Of a DNA stretch of 16,708 bases, positions 8,056 to 14,798 are shown one piece after another. The first letter of the stretch is position 1. Each line of letters starts with the position of its first letter. Made by a program: the position numbers and the translations under genes. The DNA is from CAYRHN01 sp964424115. GTDB lineage: Bacteria; Chloroflexota; Anaerolineae; Anaerolineales; Anaerolineaceae. The stretch spans positions 1-16,708 of the forward strand of contig CAYRHN010000037.1 in NCBI GenBank assembly GCA_964424115.1, written 5' to 3'. The notes beneath the pieces were generated by a model that saw nothing but the letters and a program-made list of their open reading frames with translations, did no database searches and was not told where the DNA came from.

Positions 8056-8556
8056 CTATACCCCTTCCGGATTGCTCCCGGGCGCTACGCGGCTGGGTTT
8101 GTAGCGCAAGTTTTTCAACGCGCTGCTCAGCATACTGCGCTCCTCCTGCCCGCGTTTCAAGGCCCACGAGATGCGCCGCTCCAGCGCGATCTGCTCCAGG
8201 TCGTCCATCTGGCTGATCTCCTGTTCAGACGGCACCGGGGTGTTCACTGCCGTGTTGCCGCCTTCGTTCACCCCGCGCAGCGCCGCCAGGAGCGAACCGC
8301 CCCCATGGAATTTACGGCGCGCGGCCAGCAGGCGGGTTACCTCCCCAAATTCAGCCAGCGCACCCTTCGTCCCGGCCCGTTTGACCACTTCGATGACCGT
8401 TTCCTGATCATCCTGCGGGTTGAGGCTGCGGCGCAGATCGGCGGTCACCGCGCCGGGGTAATACGGTGCCAAGGCGCGGCGCAAGATGTCATCGCTTGCA
8501 GCCGCCTCCTCTGGCATTTCAAAGGTGATCCCCTCAATTTTGATCGTATATTTCAT
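8056..8556 (-). CDS. Ubiquitin-like protein, PRTRC protein C-like, with a long C-terminal extension
   Basis: A 166-aa protein. Residues 1-65 match the PRTRC C/Prok_Ub pattern of a small beta-grasp domain: an opening strand pair (KYTIKIEGITFEM), a helix, AL.PYYPGAVTA (29-39), a strand (TVIEVVKR, 53-60) and GTKG at 62-65. Family members I know usually end at or just after GTKG. Here about 100 more residues follow, largely helical and charged with a low-complexity patch. Conjugation through GTKG would need cleavage after it, for which the neighbouring JAMM protein is the obvious candidate; this is inference. ATG at 8556 is chosen over an in-frame TTG because GAGGAGG lies 7 nt upstream. It overlaps the E-like gene by ATGA. 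Confidence 0.8.
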   Translation of the reverse strand: MKYTIKIEGITFEMPEEAAASDDILRRALAPYYPGAVTADLRRSLNPQDDQETVIEVVKRAGTKGALAEFGEVTRLLAARRKFHGGGSLLAALRGVNEGGNTAVNTPVPSEQEISQMDDLEQIALERRISWALKRGQEERSMLSSALKNLRYKPSRVAPGSNPEGV

Positions 8557-9047
8557 TGCCAATCCTCCTCGGTTGGATTAGAAGTTGCTTGTGACTCGCC
8601 GGGATCTCCCCAGTCCTCATCCTCCGCGGGGGATGAGGGCGGCGTTTCAGCGGGAGGAGGCGCAGCTTGCAGCGGGAACATGCTGAACAAGTCCAACTGC
8701 GGCGCAGGCTTTGGCGCAGGCACAGGCACAGGGGGCCTGGCCGGTTTGGCCGCTGCCGGCGCAACTTGCGGGGCGGGTTTCGCCCTGGCGCGTTCCTCAG
8801 CCAGCTGTTTGCGCGCCGGCATCTCCTCGCGCAGCTGGTCGATCATGCTTTCCAGGATGTCCGGCAAATCCAGGCTGTTGCGTTCCAGCATGCGGAAGAT
8901 CGGCGCATCCTGGTGCGTGCGCACCCCTACCGCGCACATGCGGCGGCCCTGCTCATCCGCAGGCAGGATGGTGATCCCAATCTGGATCGTGCATTCTTCC
9001 AGGGCATACGGCTCTGCCGTAATGGTATTCGCTTGTGGATCAGGCAT
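8553..9047 (-). CDS. PRTRC protein E-position protein with a Pro/Ala linker and a beta-clamp-binding motif
   Basis: A 164-aa protein from ATG 9047 (GGAGG about 5 nt upstream). Residues 15-80 form a compact domain (TIQIGITILPADEQG, then a helix LPDILESMIDQLREEMPAR). It resembles the shape of PRTRC protein E, and the gene directly precedes the C-like gene as in PRTRC operons. Residues 85-164 are Pro/Ala/Glu-rich and probably disordered. Within this tail, residues 117-121 read QLDLF, an exact match to the bacterial sliding-clamp-binding consensus QL(S/D)LF. A dnaN gene lies 0.6 kb upstream in the same transcript direction, so binding to that clamp is a reasonable inference. Family E assignment is mainly positional. 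Confidence 0.7.
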   Translation of the reverse strand: MPDPQANTITAEPYALEECTIQIGITILPADEQGRRMCAVGVRTHQDAPIFRMLERNSLDLPDILESMIDQLREEMPARKQLAEERARAKPAPQVAPAAAKPARPPVPVPAPKPAPQLDLFSMFPLQAAPPPAETPPSSPAEDEDWGDPGESQATSNPTEEDWQ

Positions 9048-9061
9048 TTTGTCCTCCGTTT

Positions 9062-9598
9062 TTACAAATATGCGGGAAGGCTGTCCAACGAAAGCGGCAG
9101 CCAGGCGTCCGCGGCTTCCGGCACAGGCACAGCGTCCGCCCGGGCGCGTACCCAGGCCGTGGCCATTCCAATTGCCAGCGCATAATTCTCCTGAACTAAG
9201 CCAGCCTCCTGCAGCAGCGCCAACGCGCGCGGCAGTTCAGCGGGCTTCCTGAGCGCAGATTTTTCCAGCAACGCCAGGATCTCCTGGACGATCAGGGCAG
9301 ACTTCCAGAATGGTTCAGCGATCTTGAGTCGCCTGACCAGTTCAGCCAGCGAGAATTCAGCCGGTAGATTTCCCCGGTGCCAGCCAAGGGAAGCCAGTTC
9401 GTACCAACCGTTTCCGGATGGCTCCAACGCCGGCAGGCCAATATCGTTGCGCAGCATCTTGCCAAGCACCAGGCGGCGCTGGACGCGCTTGCGAGCTTCT
9501 TCGAGACACAGGCCAGCCGGACAGGACAGCAAGATGTAGCCGAAAACCGCGGGCTGGTCAGCAGCACGGTGGGCATAGATCAATTTCAGGTTTTGCAT
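9062..9598 (-). CDS. Unrecognised 178-aa protein following dnaN
   Basis: I do not recognise a family. ATG at 9598 has AGGAGG 9 nt upstream. The N-terminal 70 residues mix strands and a basic helix (CLEEARKRVQRRL, about 31-43). The middle and end are predicted helical and Leu/Ala-rich (SLAELVRRLKIAE, about 83-95; PRALALLQEAG). No metal or nucleotide motif is seen and there is no signal peptide. It lies 37 nt after dnaN and 14 nt before the E-like gene, so it is almost certainly co-transcribed. The position joins the replication genes to the conjugation cassette. Confidence 0.75.
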   Translation of the reverse strand: MQNLKLIYAHRAADQPAVFGYILLSCPAGLCLEEARKRVQRRLVLGKMLRNDIGLPALEPSGNGWYELASLGWHRGNLPAEFSLAELVRRLKIAEPFWKSALIVQEILALLEKSALRKPAELPRALALLQEAGLVQENYALAIGMATAWVRARADAVPVPEAADAWLPLSLDSLPAYL

Positions 9599-9635
9599 GA
9601 TTGCGTTCCTCCTTTTCGATGAACAGATGTCTTTA

Positions 9636-10826
9636 TCACGCTTCGGCTTTGGGCTTGGGGGCCATCGGCATGATCAATCCGAGTTGGGAAGTGTCTTTGG
9701 AAAAGCCGCCGCCCGCCTGGGCAATGGCCGGATAGACCCAGGTCAGGTTATTGCCCCCCACGAACTGCACCATGACCATCTCGGCTGTGGTGGCTTCTAC
9801 CGCATCCCGCAGGAAGCGCGCGTTGACCGCCACATTCGGCAGGTTGCCGCTCAGTTCCGCCTGGATCACGGCGCTGGTGCTGCCGCTGTCGCTTTCCGCT
9901 TGAAGGGCGAATCCGCCTTCCTGCTGAGCAGCGATCAAGACCGTGTTGTGGTCTTCGCGGGCAAAGATCTCCGCCTGACGCAGCCCGGCCAGCAGTTGAT
10001 CGCGGTTGACCAAAAAGCCTGCTTTGGGGGTTTCTGCCCCGCTTTTCAGGATCATGCCCACATCCGGGTAGTCCATATCGAGTAGCATCCCACCAACCAT
10101 GCCCTGGGTATCGCTGTTCTCCCAGGCGACCAGGATGCGCGCCGCATCCAAACGAGCGGTCACAGTTCCTTTCCCGTTCAGTACCTTGCTCAATTTCTCC
10201 ACCGCCTCCACTGGCAGGATCGCATGCTTGCCTTTGCCAACTTTCGTAGCGATCGCTTTGACGCTGACCCGGAAACCGTCGGCAGAAACGGCCACCAGAT
10301 TGCCGCTGGAAGTATCCAGCAGGACGCCGGTCAGCGCCGGGCGCGATCCATCGCGCGCCGCAGCATAGGCGGCCTTGTTGAGCGCAGCCCATTCCTCCTG
10401 GGTCAGGGTCAGCGTGGCAACGCCTGGACCGTCGGGGATGGCCGGCGCGGGAGGAAATTCCTCCTCCGGCAGCCCTTTCAAGGTGGTCGAGGAACCGCCG
10501 GCAGTGATCTTGACTGCCGCGGTCTTGTGCTCGAAGGTTAGCTTGATTTCGTCCACCGCAGACATGGCGGAAAGCAGCGCCAGAAATGGCGCTACCGGCA
10601 CGGTGATCCCTGGCAGGCCTTCCGGGGAATTGGCCATATCCACGACCGCCGGGATTTTGACGTAGGCAAAACAGTTCAGGTTCGTGCAGGCCAACAGCAC
10701 CTGGTTTTCCCTTGGGCTGACCAACACATGCCGCAGCACCGGCAGGGTGGAGGAGTTGGAGCCTGCGAATTCCGCGATCTCGCGCAGCACAGCTTTCAGG
10801 GTTGGGTATTTGATTTTGATGTTCAT
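9636..10826 (-). CDS. dnaN: DNA polymerase III beta sliding clamp
   Basis: A 396-aa DnaN homologue, slightly longer than the usual 365-380. Features that fit: N-terminal MNIKIKYPTLKAVLREIAEF, the block TLPVLRHVLV (27-36), DGSRPALTGVLLD with VAVSADGFRVS at the second-to-third domain region, and the C-terminal GLIMPM segment typical of clamps, followed by a short PKPKAEA tail. The protein forms a ring on DNA that tethers polymerases and other partners through a hydrophobic pocket. ATG 10826 is preceded by AAGGAG at 10 nt. It lies downstream of ssb behind a hairpin/ATTTAA element. Being embedded in a PRTRC-like cluster, it is probably a second, element-borne clamp rather than the chromosomal one; only the full genome can settle that. 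Confidence 0.93.
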   Translation of the reverse strand: MNIKIKYPTLKAVLREIAEFAGSNSSTLPVLRHVLVSPRENQVLLACTNLNCFAYVKIPAVVDMANSPEGLPGITVPVAPFLALLSAMSAVDEIKLTFEHKTAAVKITAGGSSTTLKGLPEEEFPPAPAIPDGPGVATLTLTQEEWAALNKAAYAAARDGSRPALTGVLLDTSSGNLVAVSADGFRVSVKAIATKVGKGKHAILPVEAVEKLSKVLNGKGTVTARLDAARILVAWENSDTQGMVGGMLLDMDYPDVGMILKSGAETPKAGFLVNRDQLLAGLRQAEIFAREDHNTVLIAAQQEGGFALQAESDSGSTSAVIQAELSGNLPNVAVNARFLRDAVEATTAEMVMVQFVGGNNLTWVYPAIAQAGGGFSKDTSQLGLIMPMAPKPKAEA

Positions 10827-10860
10827 CGTATTCTTACTCCTTGGTGGTGTTTAAATAGCG

Positions 10861-10890
10861 ACCGGGGAGGGTTGTAATGCCCTCCCCGGT
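10861..10890 (-). repeat. Intergenic hairpin with downstream ATTTAA box, upstream of dnaN
   Basis: A perfect 11-bp inverted repeat (ACCGGGGAGGG / CCCTCCCCGGT) with an 8-nt loop lies in the 87-nt gap between ssb and dnaN. On the minus strand it is followed by CGCT, then ATTTAAAC, then the dnaN ribosome site. The missing U tract argues against a simple terminator. The layout matches the elements upstream of ssb and the 358-aa gene although the stems differ in sequence. Confidence 0.75.
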
Positions 10891-10913
10891 TGGATCAAAT
10901 GGATTAGCCGAAG

Positions 10914-11348
10914 CTAGAACGGGATGTCGTCCGAGTATTTTGCGGCTTCGGCATCCAATTCATCCTCGATATTCCCTTCAGCGCTGGGCTTGTCACTCTC
11001 GGTCTTCGGTGAGAGGAAGCGCACGGTCTGCGCAGTGACCTCAAACGAGGCGCGCGCGCTGCCGTCCTTGTCGGTCCAGATGCGCGGATTGCCGGTCTTG
11101 TCAGGGGTCATGCGCCCCTCGACCAGCACCAGCTTGCCTTTGGTCAGGTAGTCATTGGCGCTTTCGGCCTGCTTGCCCCATACGCTGACACGGAACCAGA
11201 TCGTCTCCTTGACCTGTTTGCCGTCCTGCCCGGTGTATGCCCGGTCGGTGGCAATGTTCAGGGTAGTGACGGCGGTGCCGCTGGGGGTGAAGCGCATTTC
11301 AGGATCGCGTCCTAAGCGCCCGACGATGAGAATAGTATGGAAAGACAT
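10914..11348 (-). CDS. ssb: Single-stranded DNA-binding protein
   Basis: A 144-aa SSB. The OB fold covers residues 1-110: opening SFHTILIVGRLGRDPEMRFTP, then VTTLNIATDRAY, then TIWFRVSVWGKQAE, LTKGKLVLVEGRM and FEVTAQTVRFL. It ends in an acidic tail with the classic DDIPF tip, which recruits partner proteins in bacterial SSBs. Length is normal for a compact SSB. ATG 11348 has AAGGAG 9 nt upstream. It is the first gene of the left-hand minus-strand run and is followed by dnaN. Confidence 0.95.
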   Translation of the reverse strand: MSFHTILIVGRLGRDPEMRFTPSGTAVTTLNIATDRAYTGQDGKQVKETIWFRVSVWGKQAESANDYLTKGKLVLVEGRMTPDKTGNPRIWTDKDGSARASFEVTAQTVRFLSPKTESDKPSAEGNIEDELDAEAAKYSDDIPF

Positions 11349-11385
11349 GGTATTTTTCTCCTTTCAGGAATGTGGTTTAAATTAC

Positions 11386-11412
11386 GACCGGCGCTCGGGG
11401 GGAGCGCCGGTC
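11386..11412 (-). repeat. Hairpin with downstream ATTTAA box in the ssb leader
   Basis: A perfect 11-bp inverted repeat (GACCGGCGCTC / GAGCGCCGGTC) around a 5-nt G/C loop sits 38 nt upstream of the ssb ATG. On the minus strand the stem is followed by GTA, then ATTTAAAC, then the ribosome site. It has no U tract. It is the third copy of the hairpin plus ATTTAA layout in this window and the only one at the head of the run, where termination of an upstream gene cannot be its purpose in the present arrangement. Confidence 0.75.
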
Positions 11413-11619
11413 AACGATGCTGCGGGGTCGCAGGGGGGTACAAGATTATTCTAGAATGGTTTACATATACCTCCTTGTAAGGTAAATTTTAGGATTTAGA
11501 CTGATGATTCTCTTCCAAAATCCTTGACAACCAATATATAATTGAGAAAATGCTACGATAAAATCAGAGTTAAATTTATCTTTATATTTTGAACACTGCT
11601 ACATAGAAAGGGGTAACCC
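11413..11619. promoter_or_regulatory. AT-rich divergent intergenic region between ssb and the 939-aa gene
   Basis: With the hairpin above, this is the 271-nt gap between divergent genes and must hold the start signals of both. For the plus strand I see TTGACA at 11524-11529 and TATAAT at 11537-11542, but they are not at a proper mutual spacing, so neither can be assigned as a -35/-10 pair. The plus-strand gene has AAGGGG 6 nt before its ATG. No convincing minus-strand promoter for ssb was found. Near 11461-11476 there is a strong ribosome site without a gene (separate entry). Confidence 0.35.
11461..11476 (-). other. Orphan ribosome site followed by an ATG-TAA start-stop
   Basis: On the minus strand, AAGGAGG (11476-11470) is followed after TAT by ATG and at once by TAA. 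No longer frame opens here. It could be a start-stop leader element controlling ssb, or the remnant of a gene lost when the plus-strand island arrived. The spacing of 3 nt is short for efficient initiation. Confidence 0.4.
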
Positions 11620-14439
11620 ATGAACCTAAAAACCAACAACTTCTTTGTTGTTGTCTCATTGCTTGTATTGCTGTCTTTATCCGTTCCTCAAAACAACGCT
11701 TATGGTGGAACAGCCCCCATCAAAGCTATCAGCTTATCCTCCGCGCACCAATTCGTTGAAAACTTGCCTATCGCTGCGCCTGTGATGAAAAGCCCGTCCG
11801 AAAATTCAATCTTCATCAACGAAGTGGTATTCAATCCAATTGATGGCGCGTTTGAAACTATCGAACTCAAGAATATTGGGACAAATACAGTGAGTATTAG
11901 CGGTTATTCTCTGACGGATGAGGATAATTACCGCTACACAATCCCCAGGGAACTTCCCGCTGTGCCAGCAGGTGCATTAGTCCTAATTGTTCTGGATGGC
12001 GCAGGTTCAAGTGAAAATGACTATAACTTTAACGACAATCTGGCTGTTTTACACAGCCCGCCTGGACTGGTTGATATTCTTGACGATAATAGCGACCAAG
12101 TTTCCCTGTATCTACAGCTCTATTCCGTCTTTCTTCCCACAATCATACGGGGAAATTCCGACAAATTCTCTGAATCAACATTATTCTCAACGATTCATTC
12201 AACAATATATATCAACAACAGCCTCCTTTCATTTGTAGCCTGGGGAAGTCCACCCGGCGAGGATGCCACAAATGCACAGGTGGAAGGCCTATGGGATCCT
12301 TCCTGGTATGTTAACCTATCAAATGGCCTGGGATTCAACGACCTTATCAACACAACTGGCCTATCCATTGGACTTTTGCCCGGATCTACGGCTAGTTTTT
12401 TGAATAACTGGTATGTCTATCAGCCCGATGAAGTTACTTTGGGATCAGAAAACATTGCCCCTTCAATTTCGTGGTACTACCCCGCTGATGATGCACTGGT
12501 TGACGGATCTACCTTTGCGATAAGCTGGAACGCTATTGATAATGCAACGAGCTACCAGTTTCAGTTGGATGATTCCCCTGCATTATCCAGCCCGCTGGTC
12601 GACATTAACTTGAGCCAGCCGTCCTACCAATCTCCCTCCACGCTCCCAGACGGAATCTATTACTGGCGAGTGCGGGTGACGGTATCAGGCTTATCCAGTG
12701 CTTGGTCAACAATTCACAGTGTGACGACCATGGATCTTTCTCCCGCTGGATCGATCAAGAAGGCGAATACGATCCTGGCATCCCAAACCTTGCCGATAAC
12801 ATGGCAGTTGCAACATAAGGATACCAATATGTTATGCTTGGACGGGGATGTTGAAACCGGGAACAACGCATGGGATGCTGAACACACCAGCCGTGGCGAG
12901 CATGGAAATATGTATTGCGCCAGGGCTGCGTTATCAATGATGGTTTCATACTACGGTAGCGATCTGACGCAAGACCGAATATCTTATGAAATTTTCAAAG
13001 GCGGGAGCCCTGAAGGGGATTTGGGTCACAATGTTGGCGTGACGCTGGCGCAAATTGATCAAGTGGTTAACTGGGCTATGGGAATAACCGTTATCCGCCA
13101 GAATGAAAAACCAACATTTGAGCAGATCAAAACCTGGATCGACAATCAACAACCCATCTACTCGGCTATTCCAGGGCATATTCGTCTGATTACTGGCTAC
13201 GAAGAATTCACCAAGAATGAAGTCACCTATCAATTTATCTACCTTCTCGATCCTTGGGATCGAGAGAAACGCGTTAGCTATGCAGATGATAACATCATCT
13301 ATGTTTGGGTAGGACCAGCAACCCCCACTGGCGCACCGAATGTACGCATGGAGGAAGACGAGGATACGGATGGCATCCCAGACACAATTGATGATACGGA
13401 TGGGGATGGGATCGTAGATTTCGATGAAAAGTACCGTTTCTTTACTTATTCCAATGATCTGGATTCGGATAATGATCTGATCACGGACAAATTAGATATC
13501 CGTGAATATATTTTTGATAACAATGGAAATTATCGCCACCAAAATGCAGATTATGATCAAGATAATTTGCGAAAAGAATTGGATCCGAATAATGACCATG
13601 CAGGTTCGAGCAACGGCACCAATGATGGTTGCGAGGATGCCAACCTTAATGGTAAATTTGAACCTGAGTTGGGGGAGACCAGTAATTTTGATTCGCAATC
13701 TGAAAAGGCATGCACATCCATCCCGGACGATATGATTCTTATCCCTGCCGGCATATTCCAAATGGGCTGTGATATGAACAATCCTGCTGAAAGCTGTTCG
13801 AACAACGAAAAGCCCTTACACCATGTTTATCTTGACGCATACTATCTCGATACCTATGAGGTTACCAACGCAGAATATGCCCAATGTGTGACAGCCGGAG
13901 TCTGTGCTCCTCCGGTAAACAGCTATTCATTCAGCCGCGCTTCCTATTATGACAATCCTAACTATGCCAATTATCCAGTCATCTATGTGTTATGGGATCA
14001 GGCAGTCACCTACTGTACCTGGGCAGGTAAGCGGTTGCCTAGCGAAGCCGAATGGGAAAAGGCCGCCCGCGGTTCAACCGATACGCGGAAATTTACCTGG
14101 GGTAATCAATTACCTAACTGCACTCTGGCAAATTACAATTCATGCACCAATGATACAGCTGCCGTGGGCAGTTACCCACAGAGCGTCAGTCCTTACGGCG
14201 TATTCGATATGGCCGGAAATGTTTGGGAATGGATCAGCGATTGGTATGGTAGCACCTATTACAGCGAATCCCCGATCATCAATCCTCCCGGGCCAACCAA
14301 CGGCACTCACCGAGTGGTGCGCGGAGCTGATTGGGCTAGCCCTGTCAATGCACTTCGCACAGCATACCGCAGCTACTCTGGGCTTACACAATACGGTCCA
14401 GGGATCGGTTTCCGCTGCGCAAGCACACCAGGTAAGTAG
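11620..14439 (+). CDS. Exported multidomain protein: lamin-tail-like, FN3-like, C39-like peptidase-like, calcium repeats, FGE-sulfatase fold
   Basis: A 939-aa protein with AAGGGG 6 nt before the ATG. A signal peptide covers residues 1-28 (hydrophobic core 8-22). Residues 62-125 look like a lamin-tail domain (INEVVFNP, FETIELKN, GYSLTDE). Residues 280-370 are FN3-like. Residues 403-567 resemble C39-type cysteine peptidases, with Cys433 (NMYCARAALSMMVSYYG), His520 and Asp544. Asp-rich repeats at 580-660 (DTDGDGIVD) look like calcium-binding thrombospondin type 3 repeats. Residues 703-936 are an FGE-sulfatase/C-type-lectin-like fold (LIPAGIFQMG, RLPSEAEWEKAARG, FDMAGNVWEW, GFRCA). The two copper-binding cysteines of true formylglycine-generating enzymes seem absent, so this last domain is probably not catalytic. 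It is AT-richer than its neighbours and on the opposite strand, suggesting a separate arrival. The substrate is unknown. Confidence 0.9.
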   Translation: MNLKTNNFFVVVSLLVLLSLSVPQNNAYGGTAPIKAISLSSAHQFVENLPIAAPVMKSPSENSIFINEVVFNPIDGAFETIELKNIGTNTVSISGYSLTDEDNYRYTIPRELPAVPAGALVLIVLDGAGSSENDYNFNDNLAVLHSPPGLVDILDDNSDQVSLYLQLYSVFLPTIIRGNSDKFSESTLFSTIHSTIYINNSLLSFVAWGSPPGEDATNAQVEGLWDPSWYVNLSNGLGFNDLINTTGLSIGLLPGSTASFLNNWYVYQPDEVTLGSENIAPSISWYYPADDALVDGSTFAISWNAIDNATSYQFQLDDSPALSSPLVDINLSQPSYQSPSTLPDGIYYWRVRVTVSGLSSAWSTIHSVTTMDLSPAGSIKKANTILASQTLPITWQLQHKDTNMLCLDGDVETGNNAWDAEHTSRGEHGNMYCARAALSMMVSYYGSDLTQDRISYEIFKGGSPEGDLGHNVGVTLAQIDQVVNWAMGITVIRQNEKPTFEQIKTWIDNQQPIYSAIPGHIRLITGYEEFTKNEVTYQFIYLLDPWDREKRVSYADDNIIYVWVGPATPTGAPNVRMEEDEDTDGIPDTIDDTDGDGIVDFDEKYRFFTYSNDLDSDNDLITDKLDIREYIFDNNGNYRHQNADYDQDNLRKELDPNNDHAGSSNGTNDGCEDANLNGKFEPELGETSNFDSQSEKACTSIPDDMILIPAGIFQMGCDMNNPAESCSNNEKPLHHVYLDAYYLDTYEVTNAEYAQCVTAGVCAPPVNSYSFSRASYYDNPNYANYPVIYVLWDQAVTYCTWAGKRLPSEAEWEKAARGSTDTRKFTWGNQLPNCTLANYNSCTNDTAAVGSYPQSVSPYGVFDMAGNVWEWISDWYGSTYYSESPIINPPGPTNGTHRVVRGADWASPVNALRTAYRSYSGLTQYGPGIGFRCASTPGK

Positions 14440-14481
14440 CTTTTCTTTTATTAACGAGATGAAAAGCATCTTTTAAGCACT

Positions 14482-14750
14482 GCTAAGGAAATTTTGGACA
14501 GCCTGCGCGACATCAAAGCTCACAAAACTGGTGAGAAAACTTTGCGCACCCATACGCTGAAAGCCCCGCCCCAGTACAGATCATCCGCGTGAGGATGAAA
14601 TTATCCCAGGCTAGGTTTTCCGGTTTGATAGGGGTAAGTGTGCATACAGTCGAGGATTGGGAGCAGGGACGGCGCAAACCCAGCGGTCCGGCTTCGGCTT
14701 TGCTGCGCATCGCGGAGCAAAAGCCGGAAGTATTTTTAGAACTGGCATGA
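14482..14750 (+). pseudogene. Frameshifted HigA-like / XRE-type antitoxin relic
   Basis: The first frame reads AKEILDSLRDIKAHKTGEK from 14482. After the C-rich stretch at about 14562-14572 the homologous frame continues one step off as IIRVRMKLSQARFSGL, GVSVHTVEDWEQGRRKPSGP and RIAEQKPEVFLELA, ending at TGA 14748-14750. This is the usual layout of a roughly 90-aa HTH antitoxin (LSQ.(x)FA..(L/I)GVS..T...WEQGRR.PSGPA.LLRI). A single missing C, or two extra, in the C run would explain the break. No ATG opens the first part: an in-frame TAA is at 14452-14454, and TTG at 14494 is the only near candidate. No toxin gene adjoins it. A sequencing error in the C run remains possible. Confidence 0.7.
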
Positions 14751-14759
14751 GAGCATGAA

Positions 14760-14794
14760 GGGCTGTCCAATAGAAACCTGGACAGCCCTTTTTA
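14760..14794 (+). terminator. Intrinsic terminator
   Basis: A 10-bp perfect stem (GGGCTGTCCA / TGGACAGCCC) with a 9-nt loop is followed by a run of five T on the plus strand. It ends the plus-strand island and lies 4 nt from the stop of the convergent minus-strand operon. On the minus strand there is no U tract after the stem, so it works mainly for plus-strand transcripts. Confidence 0.9.
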
Positions 14795-14798
14795 TTAC

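Noticed and set aside
5115..8556. A CBASS or Bil-type antiphage system
   Set aside because: E1, E2, JAMM and ubiquitin-like genes also occur there, but there is no CD-NTase or effector here, the subfamilies look PRTRC-like, and the neighbours are replication genes.
8553..8800. The Pro/Ala-rich tail of the E-position protein as a frameshift artefact
   Set aside because: The frame remains continuous to an ATGA overlap with the next gene and contains the QLDLF motif, so it reads as a genuine disordered tail.
11524..11542. TTGACA and TATAAT as a plus-strand sigma-70 promoter
   Set aside because: The two hexamers are only 7 nt apart, so they cannot act as a pair; each alone lacks a good partner.
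13720..14439. The FGE-fold C-terminus as a variable protein of a diversity-generating retroelement
   Set aside because: Such targets share this fold, but I see no reverse transcriptase, no template repeat and no adenine-rich variable codons near the end of the gene.
11594..14485. CACTGCTA at 11594-11601 and 14478-14485 as a target-site duplication around the 939-aa gene
   Set aside because: Eight bases in two flanks of about 200 nt are expected by chance roughly once in two; no inverted terminal repeats or transposase support it.
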